NCBI RefSeq assembly: GCF_040361195.1
Contig: NZ_APNE01000009.1
DNA from: Salinisphaera hydrothermalis
GTDB lineage: Bacteria; Pseudomonadota; Gammaproteobacteria; Nevskiales; Salinisphaeraceae
DNA length: 64,000 nucleotides
Reading direction: 5' to 3' (one strand)
Of the stretch, positions 24,592 to 32,662 are shown one piece after another. Under the pieces are notes generated by a model. It worked only from the letters and a program-made list of their open reading frames with translations. It did not search any database and was not told the DNA's origin. A program made the position numbers and the translations under genes. Each line of letters starts with the position of its first letter. The stretch's first letter is position 1.

Positions 24592-25322
24592 GATTGATCT
24601 CCCGGGGAGTGACGCGGGCGCTCCGGGGTGGGGACCTCGGTGCCTTCCAGATAAGCGCGGGTGCCGTCGCTGTAGTATTCGTTCTTCCAGACGGCGACGC
24701 GGGCCTTGAGCTCTTCCAGCGCGTGCTCGGCGGCTTCGAACGCGGGCCTGCGATGCACTGCGCGCACCACGACGTAGACGCTCATCTCACCCAGCCCGAG
24801 ACGACCGGTGCGGTGCTGTAGGCGACAGGCATGGATATCGAAGGCCTCGAGCGTCTCGCGCTCGATATCGGCCATGGTGCGGGCGGCCAGCGGGCCGTAG
24901 GCGGAATAATCCATGGACTCGACCGTGCGGCCGGCGTTGGTGAGGCGGACCGTGCCGCCAAATATCACCAGTGCGCCGCAGCGCTCGTCCTCGGTTTCGG
25001 CCATCAGCGCGTCGAGATCGAGCGGCGCGGCGGTGAGGTGCTTGTCGTCGTTTTCCACCCCGGGCGCGCCGCCGGAGACCGGTGGGATCAGGGCGATCCG
25101 GTCGTCGTCGCCGAGCGGGCTGCCGGGCGGCAGCAGCGCGTCGCCGCGGGCACAGGCGGTGCGCGCCAGCAGGCCGGCGGCTTCGGGCCAGCGTTCGCTC
25201 AGACTGTCGATCAGATGATCGACAGTGTGCGGTGCATCGAGCGCGAGCTGGACGGTATCACCACCGAGTAGGTCGGTGAGGGCGCCGTGGCATTCGAGCG
25301 TGATGTCAAAAACGTCGGGCAT
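24588..25322 (-). CDS. MoaD-MoaE fusion, molybdopterin synthase
   Basis: A 244-residue fusion of both molybdopterin synthase subunits. Residues 1-85 are the sulfur carrier MoaD, ending in the required 'PPVSGG'. After a short linker, residues from about 95 are MoaE, with 'CGALVIFGGTVR', 'SMDYSAYGPLAARTM', 'CRLQHRTGRLGLGEMSVYVV' and 'VAVWKNEYYSDG'. MoaD must expose its C-terminal Gly-Gly to be activated, so this chain presumably needs cleavage after GG, as reported for mycobacterial MoaX. It is translationally coupled to MoaC-MoaB. The gap up to the MITE at 25416 holds no gene. Confidence 0.92.
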   Translation of the reverse strand: MPDVFDITLECHGALTDLLGGDTVQLALDAPHTVDHLIDSLSERWPEAAGLLARTACARGDALLPPGSPLGDDDRIALIPPVSGGAPGVENDDKHLTAAPLDLDALMAETEDERCGALVIFGGTVRLTNAGRTVESMDYSAYGPLAARTMADIERETLEAFDIHACRLQHRTGRLGLGEMSVYVVVRAVHRRPAFEAAEHALEELKARVAVWKNEYYSDGTRAYLEGTEVPTPERPRHSPGDQS

Positions 25323-25415
25323 GATCGGGGTGCGGCAGAGCGATGGATCGACAGGCTAGGGCTTGATTCGATGGCGCGCAATCGGTGTTGCGAATGCCCT
25401 GGAAAGTTATGGACA

Positions 25416-25712
25416 AGGGCGTGTTGAGGTTTCGTGCGAGCCCGCGCCAAGCGCTGTTTTGCGGCAAGACGAGGCGTAGCGAACGTGGCGTAGTTGTTCT
25501 ACGCGAGAGAGCTATAACGCTGGATTGCCGTCGTGTCGTTAATTTAAGGGCGCTTGTCCCGAAGGGTTGGACCGCCCATAAAAAATTGACTAGGGGCGCC
25601 CGGCGGCGTTGCGAGTCTGGGTCGTGGCACGCCACGACGCGGCGGCTCGCGCCTTGCCGGACACGATTTGCGGACGCCAACGCGGCGCTCGGACGAAACC
25701 TCAACACGCCCT
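25416..25712. mobile_element. MITE-like element, copy 2
   Basis: This 297-bp copy matches the element at 1391-1660 at both ends (left 26 bp identical, right end one mismatch) and through most of the middle. Two internal segments differ: TCGTGTCGTTAATTTAAGG replaces the right arm of the inner inverted repeat, and CATAAAAAATTGACTAGG is extra. The inner hairpin is therefore broken while the outer one persists. Its last two bases form part of the stop codon of the adjacent MFS gene. Confidence 0.8.
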
Positions 25713-26892
25713 AGCGTTCGGTCGCCCAGAACCCGAGCGCCGCGGCTTCCAGCAGCCCGGCCACGGCCATGGTGCCGGGCCAGCCGGCCAGTTCGAAGCT
25801 TACGCCGGCCAGCGCCGAGCCGATGGCGCCCGCGATGAAGAAGCAACCGATATAGGCCGTGGTGATCCGGCTGCGCGCTTCCGGGCGCAGTGCGTAGATC
25901 GTGCTCTGGTTGAGGATCTGGACGCCCTGAACGCCGAGATCCATGAAGAACAGCCCCAGTACGATTGCAACGACGTGCGTGCTGAACAGCCCCATGCCCG
26001 CGAACGAGGCAATCGCCGCGAGCATGAAACCCGCTACCGCGCGCCGGCCGTAGCCGGCGTCGTGTAGCCGGCCGGCGGCATTGGCGCCCAACGCGCCGGC
26101 CGCGCCCAGCAGGCTGAACAGACCGATGGCGGTTTCGCCGTAATGGTACGGCGCACGCGCCAGCAGAAACGGCAGTGCGGTCCAGACGATGGTGAAACCG
26201 GCGAAGCCGCAGCCGCCGTAAACGATGCGTCGACGCAGCGTAGGCTCGTCGCGTAGCAGGGCAGCCACCGAGCGCAGAGTCTGCGGGTACGACATTCTCG
26301 CGGCGGCGCTGGCCTCTTCGGGCAGCGCGCGATAGAGCACGGCGGCGAGCACGAACATCGTAAGCGCGCCGATGCCGAACACCGCGCGCCAGCCGGCGAT
26401 ATCGGCCACGATGCCGGAGAAGGCGCGCGCCAGCAGGATGCCAATCAGCAGGCCGCTCATCACGCGCCCGACCACCGCGCCGCGCTGGCCGTCCTCGGCC
26501 AGGTGGGCGGCCATCGGCACCATGATCTGGGCACAGGTGGCGGTGACGCCGATGAAGAAACTCGCGGCGACGAACCAGCCAAAGCCGGGACTGATCATGG
26601 CCGCGGCCAGCGCGGCCCCGGTCCCGGCGGCGGTCCAGGTGATCAGGCGGCGTCGATTGACCTGATCGCCCAGCGGTACCAGAAAGACCAGCCCGGCGGC
26701 ATAGCCGATCTGGGTCACGGTGACGATCAGGGAAGCGGTACCGCTGCCGATGCCGAATTGACGCGTGAGCAGATCGAGCAGTGGTTGCGCGTAGTAGATG
26801 TTGGCCACCGCCAGCCCGCAGGCCACCGCCATCACGGTGACGAGCGGCATGCTGGGGGTCAGGGCCGGAGCCTGTTGCTGGGGTTGGGTCAC
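25711..26892 (-). CDS. MFS transporter, 12-helix
   Basis: A 393-residue major facilitator protein with two six-helix halves. The loop 2-3 motif 'PLGDQVNRRRL' fits the family, and 'GGCGFAGFTIVWTALPFLLA' starts the second half. It resembles the bacterial drug or sugar efflux group; the substrate is unknown. The given start is GTG 26892; ATG 26850 is an alternative. The stop TAG is created by the end of the MITE-like element, so the original C-terminus has been replaced or shortened slightly. The 286-bp gap upstream (26893-27178) shows no gene. Confidence 0.88.
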   Translation of the reverse strand: MTQPQQQAPALTPSMPLVTVMAVACGLAVANIYYAQPLLDLLTRQFGIGSGTASLIVTVTQIGYAAGLVFLVPLGDQVNRRRLITWTAAGTGAALAAAMISPGFGWFVAASFFIGVTATCAQIMVPMAAHLAEDGQRGAVVGRVMSGLLIGILLARAFSGIVADIAGWRAVFGIGALTMFVLAAVLYRALPEEASAAARMSYPQTLRSVAALLRDEPTLRRRIVYGGCGFAGFTIVWTALPFLLARAPYHYGETAIGLFSLLGAAGALGANAAGRLHDAGYGRRAVAGFMLAAIASFAGMGLFSTHVVAIVLGLFFMDLGVQGVQILNQSTIYALRPEARSRITTAYIGCFFIAGAIGSALAGVSFELAGWPGTMAVAGLLEAAALGFWATER

Positions 26893-27178
26893 GGGCGATA
26901 AGCGTTGGGGGCGAAGCGCGGGCGCGCTGGCCGGATGGGTGAACGACAGGACGAAACCCTTATTCCGCCTACCGAATTTAAAAACAATGTCTTGGGGTGG
27001 GCCGGGTTAGCGCGCCGCGCGTAATTCGACGCTCAATCGGCGAGTTCCGAGGCCTGGCTGTCGGATTACGCTGCAAGCACCTGAGCCGACCGACGCAACT
27101 ATCGGATATTGCATTTATCCCGGCCAGCCCGTGTGTTTACACCCTGAAGCGACCGGTCTAAACCGGCCGCCCTGTGCT

Positions 27179-27847
27179 CTACGGTTTGCGCGTAAGCGTT
27201 TCCACGCCGTGGTCGCTGCCTACGATCAGAACATCGGCGGGGCGGCGCGCGAACAGGCCGACCGTCACCACGCCTGGAATCGCGTTGATCTTGTCTTCCA
27301 TCGCGATGGCGTTGGACAGATCGAGGTTATAGACGTCGAGAATCGGGTTGCCGTTGTCGCTGCGCACATTGGGACGCAGTTCCGGCGAGCCGCCGAGTTT
27401 GACGAGTTGGCGCGCCACCGCGCTGCGGCCCATCTCGATGACTTCCACCGGCAAGGGGAAGTTGCCCAGAATATCGACGCGCTTGGATTCGTCGACCATG
27501 CAGACGAAGCGCCGCGACACACTGGCGATGATCTTCTCGCGGGTGAGCGCGCCGCCGCCGCCCTTGATCATCTCGAAGTGCGTGTTGATTTCATCGGCGC
27601 CGTCGAAATACACCGGCAGGTTGCCGGTGTAATTGAGTTCCTCGATCTCGAAGCCGGCCTTCTTGAGCTTCGCGCTCGTGGCTTCGGAGCTGGATACACA
27701 GGCCCGGATCGAGGGTTTGCGCTCGGCCATCACGTCGATGAAATGATTGACCGTGGAGCCGGTGCCGATGCCGATGTAGTCGTCCTCGATGAGAAACTCG
27801 TAGGCGGCCTCGGCCGCGGCGCGCTTGGCTTGATCGTTGGAACTCAT
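27179..27847 (-). CDS. rpiA: Ribose-5-phosphate isomerase A
   Basis: A 222-residue RpiA of normal length. Key blocks are 'YIGIGTGSTVNHFIDVM', 'VSSSEATSAKLKKAGFE', 'FDGADEINTHFEMIKGGGGA' with the catalytic region, and 'RSDNGNPILDVYN'. It interconverts ribose 5-phosphate and ribulose 5-phosphate in the pentose phosphate pathway. It lies alone on the minus strand, downstream of yggS with an 80-bp gap. Confidence 0.96.
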   Translation of the reverse strand: MSSNDQAKRAAAEAAYEFLIEDDYIGIGTGSTVNHFIDVMAERKPSIRACVSSSEATSAKLKKAGFEIEELNYTGNLPVYFDGADEINTHFEMIKGGGGALTREKIIASVSRRFVCMVDESKRVDILGNFPLPVEVIEMGRSAVARQLVKLGGSPELRPNVRSDNGNPILDVYNLDLSNAIAMEDKINAIPGVVTVGLFARRPADVLIVGSDHGVETLTRKP

Positions 27848-27926
27848 GTCGATGCCCGGCTTGCGTGTCGCCGCGCAGTGTAGCCCGCAACGGCGTTGGT
27901 ATAAATCGTCCGTACGATGGAGCGTA

Positions 27927-28658
27927 TCAGCGGTCGCGCGGGCCGAAGATGGCGGTGCCGATACGGACGTGCGTCGCGCCTTCGGCGATGGCGGCTTCCA
28001 TGTCGGCGCTCATGCCCATCGACAACACATCCAGCGTGTGGCCATTCGCGTTCAGATCGTCGCGCAGGGCGCGCAGCGCGGCGAACGGGCGGCGCTGGGC
28101 CTCAAAATCGTCGCGGACGGCCGGAATCGCCATCAGACCGCGCAGGCGAACGCCGGGCAACTCGGCCATCTGGTCGGCCAGCTCGGCGACATCCTCCGGA
28201 GCGAGGCCGGACTTGCTGGCTTCGGCGTCGATATTCACCTGGATGCAGACATTGAGCGGGGCGGCCCCCTCCGGGCGCTGGTCGGACAGGCGCCGCGCGA
28301 TCTTGAAGCGATCGACCGCATGCGCCCAGTCAAAGTGGGCGGCGATATCGCGCGTCTTGTTCGACTGGATATCGCCGACGAAATGCCACGCGATATCGCG
28401 CTCGGCCAGAGCCTGGATCTTGCCGAGCGCGTCCTGCAGATAATTTTCGCCGAAGTCGTGTTGCCCCGCATCCAGCGCGGCCGCGACCATGGCGGCTGGT
28501 TTGGTCTTGCTGATCGCAACCAGATGCACGGCGTCCGGATCACGGTCGTATTGCGCGGCGGCCGCGTCGATGCGGCGCCGGATATCGGCGAGCCGGGCGG
28601 CAACGTCCACGGTGTCTGCGCGGCCGGAATCAGCGGGGCGAGGCATTCGATTCTCCAT
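27927..28658 (-). CDS. yggS: YggS-family PLP homeostasis protein
   Basis: A 243-residue YggS/PLPBP protein. It holds pyridoxal phosphate on the Lys in 'HLVAISKTKPAAMV'; 'HDFGENYLQDALGKIQAL', 'WHFVGDIQSNKTRDIA', 'RGLMAIPAV' and 'LSMGMSADMEAAIAEGATHV' are all conserved. The family has no enzyme activity and buffers B6 vitamers. It is divergent from pilT, as in many gammaproteobacteria, with a 90-bp shared promoter region. Confidence 0.95.
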   Translation of the reverse strand: MENRMPRPADSGRADTVDVAARLADIRRRIDAAAAQYDRDPDAVHLVAISKTKPAAMVAAALDAGQHDFGENYLQDALGKIQALAERDIAWHFVGDIQSNKTRDIAAHFDWAHAVDRFKIARRLSDQRPEGAAPLNVCIQVNIDAEASKSGLAPEDVAELADQMAELPGVRLRGLMAIPAVRDDFEAQRRPFAALRALRDDLNANGHTLDVLSMGMSADMEAAIAEGATHVRIGTAIFGPRDR

Positions 28659-28747
28659 TACAGCAGGTGTCTGCCGATAGGGTTAGGATAACGTGTTCGT
28701 ATCGTGTGGGCGGGGGTGACGCGCGCACGATTCCCGGGGAGTAATGC

Positions 28748-29782
28748 ATGGATATTTCGCAGCTGCTGGCGTTCTCGGTAAAACAGGGCGCCTCCGATCT
28801 GCATCTGTCGGCGGGGCTGCCGCCGATGATTCGCGTCGACGGGGATATTCGCCGTATCAACCTGCCGGCGATGGAAGACAAGGAAGTCTTCGACCTGATC
28901 TACGACATCATGACCGATCGCCAGCGGCGCGATTTCGACGAGCATCTGGAAACAGATTTCTCGTTCGAGATCGGCGGTCTGGCGCGTTTTCGTGTCAATG
29001 CCTACAACCAGAACCGGGGCGCGGCGGCGGTGTTTCGCACCATTCCCTCGGAAGTGCTCTCGCTGGAGGATCTGGAAGCGCCGCCGATCTTTCGCGAGAT
29101 CGCCTCGCTGCCGCGCGGGCTGGTGCTGGTGACCGGGCCGACCGGCTCCGGCAAGTCGACCACGCTGGCGGCGATGGTCAACCACAAGAACGAAACCGAG
29201 CTCGGCCATATCCTCACCATCGAGGACCCGATCGAATTCGTCCACAGCTCACGCAAGTGTCTGGTCAATCAGCGCGAAGTTTCGCGCGATACGCATTCCT
29301 TCAGCGCCGCCCTGCGCAGCGCGCTGCGCGAGGACCCGGACACGATTCTGGTCGGCGAGCTGCGCGATCTGGAAACCATCCGGCTGGCGCTGACCGCGGC
29401 CGAAACCGGGCATCTGGTGTTTGGCACGCTGCATACCTCGTCGGCCGCCAAGACCATCGACCGCATCATCGATGTGTTTCCCGGTGAGGAAAAAGAAATG
29501 GTTCGCGCCATGCTGTCGGAATCGCTGCGCGCGGTGATCTCGCAGACCTTGCTGAAGAAGAAGCCGGGCGGCCGGCTGGCGGCGCACGAGATCATGATGG
29601 GTACCCCGGCGATCCGGAATCTGATCCGCGAAGGCAAGATCGCCCAAATGTACTCGGCGATCCAGACCGGCCAGCAGAGCGGCATGCAGACGCTCGACCA
29701 GTGCCTGCAGCGACTGGTGCAGCGCGGTATGGTCGATCGCGAGGAAGCCGCGCGCAAAGCGGCCAATAAGGATTCCGTCTGA
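28748..29782 (+). CDS. pilT: Type IV pilus retraction ATPase PilT
   Basis: A 344-residue PilT. The N-terminal PAS-like part starts 'MDISQLLAFSVKQGASDLHL'. The ATPase core has Walker A 'VTGPTGSGKSTTLAAM', 'HILTIEDPIEFVHSSRKCLV', the acidic Walker B region 'TILVGELRDLETI' and the His box 'GHLVFGTLHTSSAAKTIDR'. It powers retraction of type IV pili for twitching and DNA uptake. The first of three ATPase genes in tandem; the pilus structural genes are outside the window. The C-terminal 'AIRNLIREGKIAQMYSAIQT' is typical of PilT. Confidence 0.96.
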   Translation: MDISQLLAFSVKQGASDLHLSAGLPPMIRVDGDIRRINLPAMEDKEVFDLIYDIMTDRQRRDFDEHLETDFSFEIGGLARFRVNAYNQNRGAAAVFRTIPSEVLSLEDLEAPPIFREIASLPRGLVLVTGPTGSGKSTTLAAMVNHKNETELGHILTIEDPIEFVHSSRKCLVNQREVSRDTHSFSAALRSALREDPDTILVGELRDLETIRLALTAAETGHLVFGTLHTSSAAKTIDRIIDVFPGEEKEMVRAMLSESLRAVISQTLLKKKPGGRLAAHEIMMGTPAIRNLIREGKIAQMYSAIQTGQQSGMQTLDQCLQRLVQRGMVDREEAARKAANKDSV

Positions 29783-29811
29783 TTTTCGTCCATTACTCGC
29801 CGTAATCGCCT

Positions 29812-30987
29812 ATGGATCGTGCCCAGGCCACCAAACTCGTGACCGTACTGCTGGAACGGCTGATCGCCGACGGCGGCTCGGATCTGTTCATCACGGCTGG
29901 TTTCGCGCCCGCTATCAAGAAAGATGGCCAGCTCACACCGCTTATGGAGCGGCCTCTCACCGACGAACAGTCGGCCCTGATGGTGCGCTCGATCATGAAC
30001 GATCGTCAGGCGCGCGAGTTCGACGAGTTCAAGGAAGCGCAGTTCGCCATTTCGCCGTCGTCCGGGCGTTTTCGTGTCTCGGCGTTCGTGCAGCAGGGGC
30101 GCGTTGGCGCGGTGCTGCGCGTTATCAATACCGAGATTCCGGAATTCGACGATCTCGGTCTGCCGCCGATCCTCAAGGATGTGGTGATGGCCGAGCGTGG
30201 GCTGGTGATTTTTGTCGGCGCGACCGGGTCGGGCAAGTCGACCTCGCTGGCGGCCATGCTCGGCCATCGCAACGCGAATCAGGCCGGCCATATCATCACG
30301 ATCGAGGACCCGATTGAGTTCGTGCATCCGCATCGCAAGTCGATCGTCACCCAGCGCGAGGTCGGCGTCGATACGCAGTCCTGGGACAACGCGCTCAAGA
30401 ATACGCTGCGCCAGGCACCGAACGTGATTCTGGTGGGCGAAGTGCGCTCGCGCGAAACCATGGAATACGCGCTCAATTTTGCCGAGACCGGCCATCTGGT
30501 GTTGTGTACGCTGCATGCGAACAACGCCAACCAGGCGCTGGATCGGGTGATCAATTTCTTCGATGAAGCCAAGCGCGAACAGGTGCTGATGGATCTGTCG
30601 CTGAACATGCGGGCGATCATCTCGCAGCGGCTGGTACGCCGGGTCGGCGGCGGGCGTGCGGCCGCGGTGGAGATCCTGCTGAATACGCCGCTGGTGACCG
30701 ACCTGGTGTTCAAGGGCAAGGTGGCCGAGCTGCGCGATGTCATGGCGCGCGGCACGGAACAGGGTATGCAGACCTTCGATCAGCATCTGTTCCAGCTGTT
30801 CGAGGACGGGGTGATCGATTTCGCCGAAGCGCTGCGCAACGCCGACTCGCAGAACGAGCTGCGGCTGAACATCAAGCTCAACAGCGAGCGCGCACGCCAG
30901 AATCTGTCGATGGATCCGGAGGTGCGCTCGCTGACCATGGCCGACCACGAGGATGACCGGGACGATCAGGACGATGGCCATGGATGA
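29812..30987 (+). CDS. pilU: PilU-type retraction ATPase
   Basis: A 391-residue PilT paralogue with PilU features: 'GSDLFITAGFAPAIKKDGQL', Walker A 'VGATGSGKSTSLAAML', 'TIEDPIEFVHPHRKSIVTQR', 'HANNANQALDRVINFFDE' and 'AAAVEILLNTPLVTDLVFKG'. PilU assists PilT in forceful retraction. After the Walker B region it reads VGEVRSRETM where PilU normally has GEIRDRETM, so a conserved Asp is Ser. The C-terminal tail is long and acidic with His ('DDRDDQDDGHG') and overlaps the next gene by 14 bp. Confidence 0.92.
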   Translation: MDRAQATKLVTVLLERLIADGGSDLFITAGFAPAIKKDGQLTPLMERPLTDEQSALMVRSIMNDRQAREFDEFKEAQFAISPSSGRFRVSAFVQQGRVGAVLRVINTEIPEFDDLGLPPILKDVVMAERGLVIFVGATGSGKSTSLAAMLGHRNANQAGHIITIEDPIEFVHPHRKSIVTQREVGVDTQSWDNALKNTLRQAPNVILVGEVRSRETMEYALNFAETGHLVLCTLHANNANQALDRVINFFDEAKREQVLMDLSLNMRAIISQRLVRRVGGGRAAAVEILLNTPLVTDLVFKGKVAELRDVMARGTEQGMQTFDQHLFQLFEDGVIDFAEALRNADSQNELRLNIKLNSERARQNLSMDPEVRSLTMADHEDDRDDQDDGHG

Positions 30988-32062
30988 CGGTCCGCGTATC
31001 GAGGCCTATTTGCAGCTGGCCATGGACAAGGGCGCGTCGGATATCTATTTCACCACGCATGCGCCGGTGACGCTGCGCATTGAAGGCCGTATTTATCCGA
31101 TCCGTGCCACGTCGGACCAGGCACTGACGCCGGCCGTGATCGAACAGCTTGCCAACAGTTTGATGAGCGACGAGCAGCAGGCTGAGTTCGCCGTCGAGCG
31201 CGAACTGGATTTCGCGTTTCGCTTCGGCAACACCGGCCGGTTTCGCGTCAACGTGTTCCGTCAGCGCGGCTCGGTGGCGATGGTGCTGCGCAATATCGGC
31301 AACGTGCCGAGCATGGCCGATTTCGATATGCCGGACGTGCTCAAGCGCCTGGCCATGTATAAGCGCGGCTTGGTGTTGGTGGTCGGTGCGACCGGTTCCG
31401 GCAAGTCGACCACGCTCGGGGCGATGGTCAACCACCGCAACGAGAACGCCCCGGGGCATATCCTGACCATCGAGGACCCGATCGAGTTCATGCACCGCCA
31501 CAAGCGTTCGATCGTCAACCAGCGTGAACTCGGCGCGGATACGCGCAGTTTCGCCCGGGCGCTGCGGTCGGCCATGCGCGAGGCCCCGGACGTGGTCCAG
31601 GTCGGCGAGATCCGCGACATGGCGACGGCCGATGCCTGTGTGCAACTGGCCGGTACCGGGCATCTGGCCATGGCGACCCTGCATGCCTCCAACGCCTATC
31701 AATGTCTGCAGCGGCTGGTGGCGCTGTTTCCCGAATCCCAGCGCGAGTCGTTGTATATGGATCTGTCGATGAACCTGCGGGCGATCGTATCGCAGCGGCT
31801 GGTGGCCGGGCGTGAGGGCGGCCGGGTCGCGGTGTACGAGATCCTGCTCAACACGGCCTATATCGCCGACCTGATTCTCAAGGGGCGCCTCGACAAAGTG
31901 GGTGAGGCACTGGCCGAGGCGGACCCGGCCAGCGGCGCGATGACTTTCGACGATTCGCTGCTGGCCCACGTCAATGCCGGCCGGATCACGGTAGACGAAG
32001 CACTGGACCAGGCCGACTCACGAGACAATCTCCAGAGTCGACTGGCCTTCTCAAATCATTGA
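30974..32062 (+). CDS. Third PilT/PilU-like ATPase
   Basis: A 362-residue paralogue in the same operon. It keeps 'LAMDKGASDIYFTTHAPVTL', Walker A 'VVGATGSGKSTTLGAMV', 'ILTIEDPIEFMHRHKRSIV' and 'LHASNAYQCLQRLVALFPES'. By 'MDLSMNLRAIVSQRLV' and 'VAVYEILLNTAYIADLILKG' it is closest to PilU. After Walker B it has VGEIRDMATAD, with Ala in place of the usual Glu of RDxET. The start could be ATG 30974 or 30980, both inside pilU. Standard clusters have only pilT and pilU, so this may be a regulatory or specialised motor subunit. Confidence 0.88.
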   Translation: MAMDDGPRIEAYLQLAMDKGASDIYFTTHAPVTLRIEGRIYPIRATSDQALTPAVIEQLANSLMSDEQQAEFAVERELDFAFRFGNTGRFRVNVFRQRGSVAMVLRNIGNVPSMADFDMPDVLKRLAMYKRGLVLVVGATGSGKSTTLGAMVNHRNENAPGHILTIEDPIEFMHRHKRSIVNQRELGADTRSFARALRSAMREAPDVVQVGEIRDMATADACVQLAGTGHLAMATLHASNAYQCLQRLVALFPESQRESLYMDLSMNLRAIVSQRLVAGREGGRVAVYEILLNTAYIADLILKGRLDKVGEALAEADPASGAMTFDDSLLAHVNAGRITVDEALDQADSRDNLQSRLAFSNH

Positions 32063-32098
32063 TTCGACAGAGTGGCCAGAGCCGACGGGCGATTCGAC

Positions 32099-32557
32099 AT
32101 GCAACAAACCGACAACGCGGACCCGGCGAAAACCTTCGTTGGCTGGCGAGAATGGGTGAGTCTGCCCGATCTGGGCATTGACTGGATCAAGGCCAAGATC
32201 GACACTGGGGCTCGAACGTCGGCGCTGCATACGTTCTCGTTGGACGCCGGCCGGGAGCACGGCCAGCGTGTTGCGCGATTCGGCGTTCATCCATATCAGG
32301 GCAATACCGAACACATCGTCTGGTGCCAGGCGCCGATCGTCGACGAGCGCAATGTGCGCGACTCCGGCGGTCATCGCGAGTGGCGCCTCGTCATCGCGAC
32401 CGATCTGATGATGTCCGACCGGCGATGGCCGGTGGAAATCACGCTGACCGCGCGCGACACGATGTTGTTCCGTATGCTCGTCGGACGCACGGCGATGTCG
32501 GCGCTGTGTGTGGACCCGACCCTCTCGTTTGTTACCGGCCGACCGCCCTGGGCGTAG
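32099..32557 (+). CDS. RimB-type putative ATP-dependent zinc protease
   Basis: A 152-residue member of the putative ATP-dependent zinc protease family (Pfam PF05618; RimB in Pseudomonas). It opens with 'GWREWVSLPDLGIDWIKAKI' and 'DTGARTSALHTF', a retropepsin-like DTGA motif, and ends 'LVGRTAMSALCVDP'. The fold resembles aspartic proteases, and the name zinc protease is historical. It sits 105 bp before rimK, the usual partner that adds glutamates to proteins, so it may trim or control those modifications. Start chosen at ATG 32099; an in-frame start lies 27 bp upstream. Confidence 0.85.
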   Translation: MQQTDNADPAKTFVGWREWVSLPDLGIDWIKAKIDTGARTSALHTFSLDAGREHGQRVARFGVHPYQGNTEHIVWCQAPIVDERNVRDSGGHREWRLVIATDLMMSDRRWPVEITLTARDTMLFRMLVGRTAMSALCVDPTLSFVTGRPPWA

Positions 32558-32662
32558 CGTTCGGCCATGCTGGCGATCGTCACGGCAGGGCGATCGAACG
32601 CCCGATCCACATCCCCGGTGCGCCGGGCCCGCGCACGAGTCTTTCGACGCCGAGGTTGAGCC

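Noticed and set aside
25323..25415. Possible molybdenum-cofactor riboswitch upstream of the MoaD-MoaE gene
   Set aside because: Only 93 bp remain before the MITE, and I could not trace the multi-stem Moco motif there.
27000..27178. Possible terminator with ACCGGT/ACCGGC near 27150
   Set aside because: The stem is short and imperfect and no T-run follows.
29269..30981. 570-residue minus-strand frame opposite pilT and pilU
   Set aside because: The opposite strand encodes textbook ATPases; the shadow frame has no domain pattern. Similar shadows opposite the Mo transporter (20950-22329) and argA (43003-44424) were rejected for the same reason.
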